The position numbers and the translations under genes are program-made. The notes below the pieces were generated by a model, which saw nothing but the letters and a program-made list of their open reading frames with translations, was not told the DNA's origin and did no database searches. From Enchytraeus crypticus (lineage: Eukaryota > Annelida > Clitellata > Enchytraeida > Enchytraeidae), in assembly GCA_905160935.1 (NCBI GenBank), contig CAJHZI010000472.1:2239501-2303500 (forward strand): DNA of 64,000 nucleotides, written 5' to 3'. Shown here piece by piece: positions 1-11,865 of the stretch (position 1 is its first letter; each line of letters starts with the position of its first letter).

Positions 1-2540
1 TACTAAAGCATCTATGATAGTGAAAAGACTTCAGAAACTGAGGTACTGATTTGTTTGCTTGTACCGATGTTAATTTATGTTCCAGACATGAAGGAGGTTA
101 GATGCTATAATTGTGGTGGCCCTTTGTAGCTAGCACTGTTTTTTCACAAAAGTTACAATATCTTCATATATTTGATCGACTTTCAATACTTTCTAATTAG
201 CTAACTGATTAGTTATTTATTAAATTGATGGAATTAATACGTCGACAAAAGAAATTACTCTAATCTTAAGTGAATAGCTCGTAGGTGTCTTATGCTTAAA
301 TGCAAGTAAATCTTCACCCTACCATCTGAATATGCCAACATGTTTTACAATAATCTAAGACGGATCGAGAAAAAAAAACTTAACAACTTCATGATTAGAA
401 AGCCAGTTACAGTAGAGAGACAATTAGAATACAGAGTGCTAAATTTGAACTGTAGAGTACAATATTACAAAATACATTTATTTGATAAGCGATTTTTTCC
501 CTTTGATGATCTCCAGTGTTCTGCCAAGTGGAAAGTCCACGGTATACATGCACACTCAGCGTCTGCATACGCGCTGTATAGAAAAGCACTTTAGAGACTA
601 ACAAGTTAGTAGAAAAGAAAGCCTTAATTATCCATACCTTATGTATCTTCTAGCTTGTGAAAATTTGGCTTGTGAGTTGATTTCCTGTTGCCTTACTCAA
701 TTCTTGATCAGTTTCGATCAATAGATTAGAATGTGTCTTATATAGGGCACTTTATTTCCCTTTATGAATCAGAGGTAAGTTTTCTCACTAAGTTTGAAAC
801 AAAATAGACTAAATTAAATATTAACGATGCAAAAATAAAAGTTAAAGGTTTAGCAAGTGTAGTATTTGAAATCTAATATCGATAAAAGACAAAGAAATTA
901 TATTTCATAATAGAAACGCTAGTTTAAATATCAGAGAGAGAGATAAATATTAGGCTAGTTATTATGAATCTAACCAGGTCTGATCATTTAATTGACGTTT
1001 ACCGTAACCAGTTAAGAAGAAAGACCTATAAACAGTAAATGTGGCTAGATATAATAAAGAGGCATTATTTATAATTAGGTGCAAAATACACTGCATTATA
1101 CCTAATAATAAATTATATAACTATTGAATCAAAAGCTTATTTAAAAGAATTTGTTGGAATTGTTTTGGAATTTGTAGTAGCAGTTAATTCTAATTGTATA
1201 AGCACAGTTTCCCTAAGATGTGCAGTTTTACGATTGGCAGTGAATCTCTTAAAATGTTAATTACTTGAAAGTTTATTTCTGAGGTATTTAACCTTCAAGC
1301 AGTAAACATGTCTTTTCTGTACCAGTACTCTGCATATTATAGGCCTACACGTATTATTTTTTCGCGCCGGTGCTAAATATTTCGGCGTACTTGGATATAA
1401 ATATATCACTGAACTTGTTGATGAGTCACACATAGTGATGAAAACCACATGAACATTTAGATTTGATGTTCCAAATTGTGGCTGTCCTAAATACCTTCTA
1501 GTCGAAGTCTTTCTTAATAAGTACATCTATGTTCAGTAAAATTTCAAATACCCTTGTAGAATCGACAGAATAGTTGAAAGCAGCACACGAGGTCAAGTAG
1601 AGTTGTGGAATTTTGAATGATTTTAGTTAAATGGCTTAAATTTTGACATAACACAAAATATGTAAGAATTTTAAGGAAAAAACTAGTCGGCATGTAAACG
1701 GAAGTCTTTTGAATTATGATTGAGCTGAAATCTGGAGGGAATCAATATCCTCATAGAAAAGTAACATTTTCTCAGCATAATTATGTAAGCATAATAATAT
1801 TATTATTATTTTTTATGCATTATTATGTTATTATTAAAAATACAGAATGTATTTTTTTGTTTTTGTTTGTATGTATTTATTTTATTCATAATACGATTTT
1901 ACTAAATTAGTTTGTTGTTGAGCTAATTAGGCAATGCAAAGACGCATTAGAAAATATATTTATCAAGTTATGAAATTAGGGCTAACATAAGCGCAGCTTA
2001 TTTTCTATGATCTGGGTAACTTTTAAACGTTTAATAAAATTATATTTTATAGGCATGTTAACAGACACTGTCTAATAATTTATGCATGAAATTACTGTAA
2101 GTCCATTAAGAATTGGCCTTGTAACATTATGTCATAGTTCTGAAGATAATCGACAACTAATCTAGTACTTTCCATCTCTGAAAATTGACTAATCTTGTGG
2201 AAGTCCCCAAACACGACGCTGTGGTAACTCGAAGAGACTTTCTTTAGAGCTACCGATGGTGAAATTTCTTATTATACCCGAATAGGTTCGGGAAAATTGA
2301 GAATTGAACCTACTGAGAGCTGCGTGTGTTCGCAAGAGATTACTTACTCAGATATGACAGTGAAAATATTTGTAGCCACGTGGTGATGATTTCTATGGTT
2401 TAGACAAATTGGTCGCACATACTCCAGACTAGCAGAGTTCTAGTCTATACACCGATTGTGGCACTACACCACCAGGCTACTTGACCTTCACTGTCCATTC
2501 AGCGCTACTGCGGCATTTAGCATAGAGTGTCGCTTTATAA
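1..2540. other. AT-rich stretch without recognisable genes
   Basis: Short open frames exist, for example 340-594 and 1716-1910, but they have no recognisable motif, biased composition or splice context. Nothing else is seen. Confidence 0.6.
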
Positions 2541-2548
2541 ATATACTT

Positions 2549-2579
<31 letters not shown>

Positions 2580-2592
2580 TTATTATTATTTT
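2541..2592. repeat. (ATT)n microsatellite
   Basis: A run of ATT/TTA units next to the 3' end of a LINE fragment. It probably grew from that element's tail. Confidence 0.85.
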
Positions 2593-2720
2593 ACACCAGT
2601 GTAACGAACCTGGGGTTTGATAAATACGATTCAAGCAATACGTGATGAATCGCCGCCCGGCTACTCGAGGTCATCAATCGGCTTAAAAGAATTCTTGAAG
2701 CAGACTGCATTGAATCTTTG
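2592..2720 (-). mobile_element. LINE 3' end fragment with (ATT)n tail, copy 1
   Basis: Contains the segment (accccaggtt .. cgccgcccgg .. gacctcgag in one orientation or the other) shared almost base for base with 2783-2905 and 22120-22260. Only the last part of the coding region and the 3' UTR remain. It is flanked on both sides by ATT runs. Confidence 0.75.
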
Positions 2721-2764
2721 CATTATTATTATTATTATTATTATTGTTATTATTATCATTATTA

Positions 2765-3318
2765 TTTTATTTTATTTTTTTTCCCCGGTGTAAAGAACCT
2801 GGGGTTTGATAAAAACCATTCAAGCAATACGTGCTGAATCGCCGCCCGGCTACTCGAGGTCATCAATCGGCTTAAAAGAATTATTGAAACAGACTGCATT
2901 AAATCTTTGCAAAGTCTTGGAAAGCCTTTGCCAAAGAAAAGAAGTCTCTCGCTTATCGCCGGTTTGCTCTGCAATAAGTCTGCCTATGCCATTAATAAAG
3001 TCAGCTCCTTCGGGATTCATCGGGCCCATGGTTTTAATGGCCACCGGAACAACTTCATATCCTAAGGACAGATCACGGTATTTATCCAACTTCCTAGAGG
3101 CGGCATAAACAGCAGCTCCACCGGCTGTGACTGAAGTCGTATTCAGGTAGGAGTTTGCCATAGTATCAATGACCGTGACGTCCCATACGGCACACTTACC
3201 GTTGCACCAGGGCACTAAAGTCATGCCGTCCGGACGCTTGCCGTCTGATCTGGACAACCCACTTGGTTCCTTAGAGGAAGGGATGCCTGCTCTTGAAAGT
3301 GCTCGCCATATTAAGCCA

Positions 3319-3325
<7 letters not shown>
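2765..3325 (-). mobile_element. LINE C-terminal fragment, copy 2
   Basis: Encodes on the minus strand an open stretch from about 3310 to 2850, beginning RALSRAGIPSSKEPSGLSR, then RPDGMTLVPW, AVWDVTVIDT, VPVAIKTMGPMNPEGADFI and LWQRLSKTLQRFNAVCF. This is the tail domain that follows the reverse transcriptase in a family of invertebrate non-LTR retrotransposons (recalled from family knowledge). The 3' end has accccaggttctttacacc followed by an A-rich/AAT tail. The 5' end is truncated directly into an (ATT)n run at 3320-3352. It is a dead fragment. Confidence 0.75.

Positions 3326-3352
<27 letters not shown>
3320..3352. repeat. (ATT)n microsatellite
   Basis: Perfect run of ATT units bounding the 5'-truncated end of the LINE fragment. 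Confidence 0.9.
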
Positions 3353-3353
<1 letters not shown>

Positions 3354-5440
3354 GACGTAGAGAGGATTCTTTGTCATTGAATGTTCATGGTAAAGAAATA
3401 TTTAAGTAAAGTTAAACTGTCCATAATTATTTCGATACTTAGAATTTTCGTGCGAACAAATTTTATCGAGACAGCAAAACAGCCATAAAATGATTCATAG
3501 TTTATAATTTAATAAATTAATTCCATAATAATGCAGTACGAGGAGTTTATAATGAGATTTTGCAAATTCAAAGTTCACATTTATAGATATCAAATTTAAC
3601 ATTTTGGATTCAAAATTGAAATATGCTGAGTATACGCAGCACAGCGTTTCTAAGTCACGGTTGTAATTCATCCTAGCACAAATATAGGCTTAATCTTGTT
3701 TTGACAGAATCATTGTTGGTAATATCAAAATTTATCTTGGCAGCACCCTTTGCTTTAAGGACAAAATCCGTCTCTGATATCTCGTATTTAGTAATGGGAA
3801 GAAAATCACATTGCACAACTTTATTACAACAAATGTATACGGTTCCGCAATAAAACGATCAGATGAATACAGGAAAAATAATAAATTCAAGTTCATAGTT
3901 GTTTGAAATAGTATAAATAAAATGTAATCAAGTCACTTAAGAGGGACTGGTTAACGTACTATTGCGTCATATTTATACAAAGTTAATCAATTTCAAGTAG
4001 AATAGAATTCAACAATGATTATTTCATTCTAGTCAGCCTTCAGTCAAACACACGACATAGAGAGAGTTAAATGGTAGCAGTGCTACGACTCACATTTTCA
4101 AGAAAAAAAACTTGTAATAATTTTATAACAGATATCGCTTTCCAAAGATAAAACTGACGTTAAAATCAGCTTTGCAGCTCTGTACTTTTTTATATAATCT
4201 TTAATGAAATTAGGTATTTATCTCTCTATCTCTACTTCTCTGACAGTTAGCACGTCCAAGACACAAATTAAAGCATCCAGTCTTTTCGAGAGGGCACACA
4301 GATCAATAAGTTTATTCCATCACAAGGACTAGGTCCTATCAAAGCCTTAATGTAGCTCTTGGACTGGAATAAATACGGCTTCTGTGGTGGCTTTCTGCTG
4401 CTATCTTCAGTCGCCCATTACAACACGTGCAGTTTATGGTTGAATTATTCTTCAATGACTAGGACACAACAAGTGTAATTATTATAAATTAAATAATGTA
4501 TTTACTTAATGTTTGAAAAATTGATGTTTTCCTTTGCAGGGACTCCGAAGTGATCTCTAAAAAACAATCCATCAAATACATAATCAATAAATCAATCAAT
4601 AATCACTCAGAATTTAACGTCCGATTCCTCGCCATAAGGTAATGTCAGAGACGTCTCATAGGACAGTATTTATTAAAATTTGTAATAGTTCATCATCGCA
4701 CTTGATCGAAAAGACTTTATTTTAAATACGATTAAGGTTGCTCAATGGAGGTTAACTAATAAATAAAAGCGACGATCAATTAATATTTAATAAATGCATC
4801 TACTAATATCTGCACACATAACCGGCTAACCATCAGTGGATGGAAAATTCAACAGATATTGTAAACTGCAAGAATATTAATAAATATGTATCTGACATAA
4901 TTATCTCTGGTCAGTAGCACTTTTTCGATTGCGAAGGATTAAATTGTTTCATTCAAATATACACCAAGCTTCCACAATTAATATGCTGAACTCCTATTCT
5001 ATTTTTTTACGGCTATTCTGTTATTTTTCAGTAAGATATAATAGGTTTAGAGGATGATGACGATGATGACGATAATGATGATGATGTAATCGATTTAGAG
5101 GGTACACGGAAGTATTAGCTGACAATTTTGCGTATGACATAAAATTGTCTTAAACGATTAACTAGCAGGGCATTAACTAAATTAACATGCCCGATCAAAG
5201 TTCCTTAATACTTCGAAAGTACGGAATCTAATAGATTTACACTTGTCGTTTGTGCAAGTTTAATAAAAGAAAATTTTGGATAAGACGACGCCTTGTAATT
5301 GGCCTGAATAAAGGAAAATATGGCACAACTGTCGAGAGAGTATTCAATTGCTATTAAAATGAAAGCACAGCAATTCCATAATCACAGTGGAGTATACCCG
5401 TCCTCAGTACACACTACTAAGTTCAATATCACAAATAAAT
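3353..5440. other. AT-rich stretch without genes
   Basis: No coding region seen. It holds a short dispersed repeat at about 4590-4655 that recurs inverted at about 43375-43435, and a GAT-rich patch at about 5052-5090. Confidence 0.6.
4590..4655 (-). repeat. Short dispersed repeat ending ..GACGTTAAATTC, copy 1
   Basis: The segment around tcctcgccataaggtaatgt and the adjoining aatcaatcaat are found in reverse complement at about 43375-43435. They look like the 3' end of a SINE with an ATTGATTG-type tail. Confidence 0.55.
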
Positions 5441-5441
5441 A

Positions 5442-5443
<2 letters not shown>

Positions 5444-5489
<46 letters not shown>

Positions 5490-5490
5490 A

Positions 5491-5523
<33 letters not shown>

Positions 5524-5524
5524 C
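5444..5524. repeat. (TA)n / (TATG) microsatellite
   Basis: Long TA alternation interrupted by TG and CA. It generates spurious Ile/Tyr open frames. Confidence 0.95.
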
Positions 5525-6829
5525 AGCAATGTCATAAATATGCAATCAGAATTTACTACATGTTCTACTCTAAACTATCACTACCAGAAATACATACCGA
5601 AATTAATGCCGTTGTGCACAAATGTATATATTTTTACTTTTACGTCTAATAAAAAATAAATAAAGGCTTATCGTCCGTTTACTCATCCAAGGATGAAGTT
5701 AGGGACGTCCCCACATGTCAGGGATGTCACCTCAACATATACAGAAGAAAAACATTGAAACGTAAATACTTTTATTTCTGAATAATTTAGAAAAACGTGC
5801 ACTAACTGCAAGTAACAAAGATGGAATCTGCCAGAAGGTTTGTATTTTTGGTTCGCATGGAACTATTTCGGTATAATTTAATTGACTGATTGGTTAAAGA
5901 CGAGCGCAAACTGAATTCTTTCAAACCTAATTAAAATTTTTATGTAATAGACTACTAAGATTTAAACGTGCAATTGATTTCTTTTATCCTATAAATACAC
6001 ATAGCATATTTAGAAATATATAATATGAAAGAAAAGAATATATTTTATAATCAGACGATGTGAACTAAGACAACTTTATATTAATCAGTCTAGTAAGATC
6101 ACTTAATTAGACATTCATAATCGTATTTTTTGTATAAATGTGGGATCTATATCTACGCTATAGTCAATACATACATGTATGTATTTTCCTAATAAATATT
6201 AATGCAATATTTTCGAGGCAACTCGTAACTCTAAATCATAATAAAACTGTTAATACATATCGCAACAAAAGTAAAAACCAAATGATAGAATTTGTATAAA
6301 AACTTCACGGTTTGAAAAAGTATCCTGAATTAATGTTGCTTATGGGTGAATATTTGTATGAAATGGCACCCTCGAACTAAACGTGAATTTAATAAAATCA
6401 CAAACCTTACAGTTTTAGGACTTGCCTAAACAAATATGCATTATTAAAATTATGTATTACATTATTAATTATTATTAGTAATTATTAATAATTAATTAAA
6501 TTACTAATCATAAATTAAGCAAGCATTTTAAAAATCTCAACTAAAATAATTTATAATACTCGTAACATTTTCACCATCTTTCGAAATTAAATTACTCTCA
6601 AAATACAATGTACTCGAATATACTAGAATATAAAAATTAACAGAGATACTCGTTTTAGGATAAATACAGTACAATACGCAAATACCCTGTATTTCCAGAA
6701 TAACATGTTTGAACGGAAGTAAGCAATGGAAGGCAATTATTCACAAATTTCAGACAGTCCAGTAAGAACATTGACGAGGGAACGAAAGGAACTTGATGGA
6801 AGACTGGGAAGATCTTTAAGGTAGATGTA
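5525..6829. other. 3' flank of the TGF-beta-like gene
   Basis: AT-rich, presumably 3' UTR then intergenic. No gene, and no polyadenylation site can be assigned with confidence. Confidence 0.5.
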
Positions 6830-7731
6830 CTATACGCACATACACTGTTCTGCGAACATATTCTCCAGTATGGTAACCGTCAGCTCTCCCTGTTCGTTGT
6901 AGTGAGCGATGCTTAGGGGACTGAGCCTTGTGGCCGAACACTGGACCGACACCTCTCTCGTTCTATCGGCGTCTAGAAGGATCGACTTGATATGAGAGAA
7001 GCGACTAGCCACCCTGTGGCCTGAAGGGCAGCGTCCTCGGCAGTGATACGACATATAGGCTTGAGGTGCGTATATCCAGTCCCAGCCGAGGTCGCTGAAC
7101 TTTATGACTAGTTTATCCCTGCAGCAGAGACCGTCTCCCAGTCCAGGCTCGCAATCTCCCGGACGTGGGTCTTCCTGGATCGATCGGACCACCCTTTTTC
7201 TTCCTAGGATTGCTTTGTGCCGAGTCAGAACGTCAAGAGTAGGCAGTTTGGTTGATTCATCTGAATTGAGCGCTATTCCGCTGTTGTCCCTAACGATCCA
7301 GTCGATTACGTCATCCGTGACGTAACGAGTGTCTGCCACTATTTCAAGTCCGTGATTGGATTGAGGATCGTGAATCCAATCCTGAACAGCTGATGAGATA
7401 CTGAATGACTCCCAACCGTTTCCTGATATCGTGGACACGAGTTTGGAGTCCACGATTTTCTTTAACCATCTCCCGCTTGGTTTTTCGCTGTTCGGAGGGG
7501 AATAGATTAGCTGGTAGATATCGATTCTCACTGAGCGATCTATGATGTCGTTCTGGATGAAATTTTGTGGTCGCAGGCGACGTTTGAAGATGTTTAACGT
7601 GGCTGAAGTGACTATAGTCTCCAAATGCGGATCTTCTGGCTCGGTGATGTCTACACGGAAGTAAATTCTCTTGGGAGAATATTTGACCTTCGTGACCTTG
7701 CTCGAGAGGGCAAGTTTTTCCGGCCAATCTC
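6830..7731 (-). CDS. TGF-beta-like ligand, coding exon 2 (propeptide core and cystine-knot domain)
   Basis: The acceptor ttcttacag/GAGATTGG is followed by 902 nt that stay open to a TAG at 6832-6830. The exon encodes residues 331-630. The reading frame before residue 367 (EPEDPHLE) is recovered only by extending upstream of the first start-like codon. Eight cysteines lie in the mature part (524, 533, 534, 561, 565, 595, 627, 629). Confidence 0.93.
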
Positions 7732-7773
7732 CTGTAAGAATAAATAAATGATTATAAAATTGTGTAGATGAAT

Positions 7774-7842
<69 letters not shown>

Positions 7843-9527
7843 GAACATATTTGTATGGACAAATTTACTGTGCTCTTTCTTACTAGATGAAACGCTAATA
7901 GCGACTGAAAAACAACGTTAACGTTGATTTGGAGTAAGAGTCTTTAATCAAATAGAAAGTGGTCGGTGTTTGAACTCAATACAGTTACACTATAGCGTAG
8001 CCAACTGCAAAAATTCGCAACATAGCAACACAGGTACCTGTAGCAAATTCGTCTCCAAGGTGCGTAGCTAAATGAAAAAATAGATATTGAAGTTGGATTT
8101 ATTTTTAAATAGCGTGCCTACTAATCATCATTCGAAATTTTAACGCAGGCAGATATCACGCATTTTAAATTCTTACTATGGAAAAACTGTCTTTGATTCA
8201 GAAGTATATTAGGTTATATGTAGTAGACAGATGGCGGATAGTCTAAAGATGTAGACAGTATTGAACTAAGGACGAATCTAACTTCCATCTTGTTAGAAAC
8301 GAATCACGTGGCGGGAATTTATCAAATTTTCAAAATAGAAAGTCCGCAAATTTCCAAAATAGAAAGTCTGAGCTTTAGTGGATTTTTTATTTCTACAAAA
8401 AAACCAAATATTAGTCAAGAATAGAACAAACATAGTTATGTCGAAACAGTCGGTGCTAAAGAATACATTAACTCTGTATAACTGAAAAAATATTTTGGCA
8501 ATAAATAAAACGTAATTTGCTCTAGACATGTCGTACCTGTGTCGGTAAAACTCGTGAATTGTTCAGACGCCTGGTAGGCGTCGTCGTCCACCTCATCGTG
8601 CCACATCTGTTTAGCATTGACGACCTGCAGGCTCTTACGGTACAACCTCAAAATATCTCTTCTCTGCTGTACAGTCGTGTTCAAATTGCTTATATCTGGT
8701 ATGTTCTTCATGCCCAACCTCTCCAGAATGTTTCTTTTGATGTCGCTGATCAATTGCTCGTTGTCAGCTGTTTCATTGCATCCAGTGGTCAACTCCTCGT
8801 GCTCTGATGACATATCATCGATGATCGGCGTCGTGGTATCAGCTGCTGGCTCCGATGTAGTAGTGATTTTATTGTCAAATCGCGCTGTAGTGATATCTGT
8901 TAATTGCATAGATGTAGCCAAGGACTCTGAGACAGTGTTGTTGATGAAAGCCCCGAGGGATTGTTCAAATGTTGCGCCGCCCTGAGGTGGTGTGTGGTGA
9001 GAGTCAGGCGCCGTCTCATCTGTGATGCTGATGGTGTTTTCGGACTCATTGGACCTGGGGTTCATCTCATAGGAAACTTCGTAGGGGAGCCGAGCTGTAG
9101 CGATCGAATGATTATCACTGGTGAATTCTGAGATCTGTATGACGTCAGAGATCTGTGTGACGTCAGAGATCTGTGTGACATCAGATATCATAGTGACGTC
9201 AGCGGTAAAGTTTCCTTCTGAAGAACCGTCGTTCTTTGAAAAATCAGTTTTGTTTGGTTGGTCGCCAGTGATGACGGCAATGCTTACGTTCTCCATAGCT
9301 GGGCGATTTCTCTCAGAAGACAAGTCATGATGTTGGGGAAAATCAGTTGGCGCAGAAGAAGCACTCAACGTCGTCGAAGAATTACTTAGAGCGATACTGA
9401 AGTTTCTGTGTCCTTGGTTTGAACTTATCGTTGTTTGACTTTCTGGAAGCGTTGCAGGAAGTCCCCTTACAACTGGGATCACCATGGAAACGTAGCAGAC
9501 GATTTGAAAAGCTATGCTGAGTTTCAT
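6830..9527 (-). CDS. TGF-beta superfamily ligand precursor, two coding exons (join 8537-9527, 6830-7731)
   Basis: Secreted growth-factor precursor of about 630 residues. Exon 1 starts at the only ATG near the N-terminus (9527), followed by a hydrophobic signal peptide ending near VVRG (residue 22). A long Ser/Thr-rich stretch (about 23-255) precedes the family propeptide helix (QLISDIKRNILERLG, from about 258). Exon 2 carries the propeptide fold (GWESFSISSAVQDW, SNHGLEI), basic residues GRKRVVR with a minimal RVVR furin-type site (510-513), and a mature domain of about 117 residues. That domain has CC at 533-534, GWDWIYAP, CRGRC at 561-565 and CMCV at the end. The two extra N-terminal cysteines place it with the TGF-beta/activin/GDF8-like class. 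Only one cysteine (595) stands where most ligands have CC, so the interchain disulfide residue is missing. At 630 residues the precursor is longer than is usual for the family (about 300-500). Orthology to a named ligand cannot be decided by eye. Confidence 0.93.
7732..8536 (-). other. Intron of the TGF-beta-like gene
   Basis: 805-bp phase-1 intron with gtacga donor and ttcttacag acceptor. It contains a (TA)n microsatellite at about 7778-7836. Nothing else is recognisable. Confidence 0.85.
7778..7836. repeat. (TA)n microsatellite
   Basis: Run of about 28 TA units inside the TGF-beta-like intron. Confidence 0.95.
8537..9527 (-). CDS. TGF-beta-like ligand, coding exon 1 (signal peptide and N-terminal propeptide)
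   Basis: 991 nt encoding residues 1-330 plus one base. The donor reads ACAG/gtacga and joins in phase 1 to exon 2, giving TDTGDWPEKLA across the junction. The in-frame sequence upstream of 9527 has no ATG before the presumed splice acceptor near 9543. Residues 111-133 hold three near-perfect copies of DVTQIS, a short internal repeat. Confidence 0.9.
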
Positions 9528-9542
9528 CCTCAAGTCGAAGCT

Positions 9543-10229
9543 CTTTAGAATAACAATAAAAAATTTGGTCAAGAGATTTACATAAGAATGCCCACGGAAT
9601 TCGATTTAGACTTTTTCTTTGCTCGTTTACTATCGCATCACTGAAATTGTGTATCAGCAGTTCGGAATAATTTCAATATTGATAACTTCAATTATCTGAA
9701 AATAATATAAATTATTACAGTCATACAAGAGTCGATACTGTATTACACATTGACCACTTAAAATCAATAATTTCAAAATAAATGCTTTGCATAGTATCCT
9801 ATCATTAGCGATATAGATATAGTGTACAGCATTAGGTTTTATCTTTTACTTTCTTTTTATTTCAAAGAAGTAAAAAATTTCACAAATTAATTTTTAACTG
9901 AAAATTAAAGGAGGCAATAGGAATTGAGTCATCAAAAGCATTCTAAACTATTTCGATCAGTATTTCACTAAACTTTTTGTCAATATACTTAATGTGTACT
10001 TCTTAAACAGGCAACATTTATGGTCAAAATATTTTACCATCATGTTGATTTGAAATTAGAGAATTTATAATATACAATAAAAGCACACATATATAGAAAG
10101 AATCGTAGAGAAAGTAAAATATGCATAAATAAATAAACTAATACACAAAATAAAACAAAATCCCTATTTCAATTCAAATTATATAACAATATTATTAAAT
10201 TAATTTATACAATAGAATATTTTACTTAC
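9543..10229 (-). promoter_or_regulatory. Possible 5' UTR intron of the TGF-beta-like gene
   Basis: Inference only. On the minus strand a consensus donor GTAAGT lies at 10229-10224. A T-rich tract ending TTCTAAAG at 9550-9543 lies just upstream of the start codon. Together they suggest a non-coding first exon upstream of 10229. Exon sequence before the donor ends in T rather than G, so the donor is imperfect. No coding content is seen in the interval. Confidence 0.3.
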
Positions 10230-10489
10230 ATTTTCTTTTGCCAGTTAGAAATTTTCGTACGTTATGCTACTCTTTCGTTACTGCTTGCTTGATAAGTTGA
10301 ATTGTTACTGTCCTAAGTTACGACTGCTAATGCTGCGCTATGTTCTCATTCGTCTATCTATAAAGTGTTTCAAGTCCTGCGTGTAGCGTGACGGATTAGG
10401 CGAATCTTCAGACTAGTAGAGTTCCCGAAATATCAACAAATCTTAGACCTCGATCTGTAAACCAAACTGATTAAGAACTAATCATATTG

Positions 10490-10800
10490 CGATTGTTTTT
10501 ATTGTTATTATTATTATTATTTCTATTTTATTATTAGAATTATAACAATTTGTGTTAGTACTATTATTATAAGGGGCCTATAATAATAATTATTATTTTT
10601 ATTATCATTATTAATATTATTATAATTATCAATATTTTCTAATTATTTTTATTTTTTAACGCTCTAAGAGGGGATTTTTTAAAATTTGTATTTTATTATA
10701 ATTTTATTATTATTATTATTTTTTTATATATTTTTTATTTTTTTAATTGCCCTGGGCTGTATAAGGCCCTGGGCTAAAATATAAGATAAAAATACTTTAT
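10490..10800. repeat. AT-rich microsatellite mosaic and LINE 3' end
   Basis: Interrupted ATT/TTA runs. The part around 10745-10780 (cctgggctgtataaggccct) matches in reverse the cagggccccatacagcct stretch at about 22525-22545, the 3' UTR of the LINE subfamily at 10800-11045. Confidence 0.6.
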
Positions 10801-11047
10801 TTAATTACAAAAAAGATGAAAAATTATTTAAAATAGTTCCTCTACGCTCTGGGAGGCCGCATTCGCCAATGTGCCACGAATGCATCCAGCATTAAAACTC
10901 TGGAGTGCGATAGATAGGCGCTGCCATAGAAAGGCTTTTTTACGCTGGTCGCCTGTGATGGCACTGTTTCTCCTGCCTAATTCGTTTGTGAAGTCAGACG
11001 CGGCAGAGTTGATGGGGCCCAATGTCTCAAAAGCAATTGGCAGGAAG
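10800..11047 (-). mobile_element. LINE C-terminal fragment (second subfamily)
   Basis: The minus strand encodes MGPINSAASDFTNELGRRNS then TGDQRKKAFLWQRLSIALQS and FNAGCIRGTL, stopping after EELF. It aligns with the C-terminus encoded at 2850-3257 (GPMNPEGADF, LWQRLSKTLQRFNA) but is a distinct subfamily. It begins in an (ATT)n run at 11048. Confidence 0.75.
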
Positions 11048-11048
11048 A

Positions 11049-11082
<34 letters not shown>

Positions 11083-11288
11083 GTTATTAATAATAATAAT
11101 ATCATTAGTATTATTAGTGGCCTATAATAATTATAATTATAATTATAATAGGTCCATTATAATGCTAATAATCTTCATCATCATCATCATCATCCTCCTT
11201 TGAATCCCAGGTTAACCAGGGTAGGGATATAAATAGACTGTTGATACTATACTACTACTACTACTATTACTACTACTACTACTACTAC

Positions 11289-11319
<31 letters not shown>

Positions 11320-11510
11320 GATAATACCAATACTAATACTACTACTAATAATAATAATAATAACGATAATACCAATACTAATACTACTACTACTAATAAT
11401 AATAATAACGATGATACTAATACTAATAATAATAATAATAATAATAAGAAGAATTTTTATTATTATTATTTTCATTATTATTATAATTATACTATTAGAA
11501 GACCATGCAG
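11048..11510. repeat. Compound ATT/ACT/AAT trinucleotide microsatellite
   Basis: Runs of TTA, TAC, AAT and ACG units over several hundred bases. A short piece at about 11180-11240 (gaatcccaggttaaccaggg, cat repeats) matches repeat family C found at 16846 and 53340. Confidence 0.85.
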
Positions 11511-11865
11511 CCACGCTAATATCAATAAATAAAGAGTCAACTGGGCTATCCTATATTTATTAATCAGCGAGTCATACACTTTACTGTATATCGCAATCCT
11601 AATTAAATTATTCAAAGCATTTAACCCCCATACTGTCTTTTAAAAATTAGTTATAATTATTGACGGTAATGTACTTTAAAATTATTTGACAATATTTCAT
11701 GGGCTAAATATAATAGAATTTGTCTATGGGAGTGACAGCAATGGACTCAATTTTTTTATCTGAAATTTTATGTGTATGGATTTTCCCATTATATACCAGT
11801 TTATATTTCCGCTATTGAATTAGACGTAACCTATAGCTACTTAATGTATGTATAGAACTTGTGTG

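Noticed and set aside
340..594. 84-residue open frame
   Set aside because: No motif, no splice or promoter context, and overlapped by an equally long frame on the other strand.
7344..7727. 127-residue frame on the minus strand
   Set aside because: Out-of-frame shadow of TGF-beta-like exon 2.
8617..8985. 122-residue frame on the plus strand
   Set aside because: Antisense shadow of TGF-beta-like exon 1.
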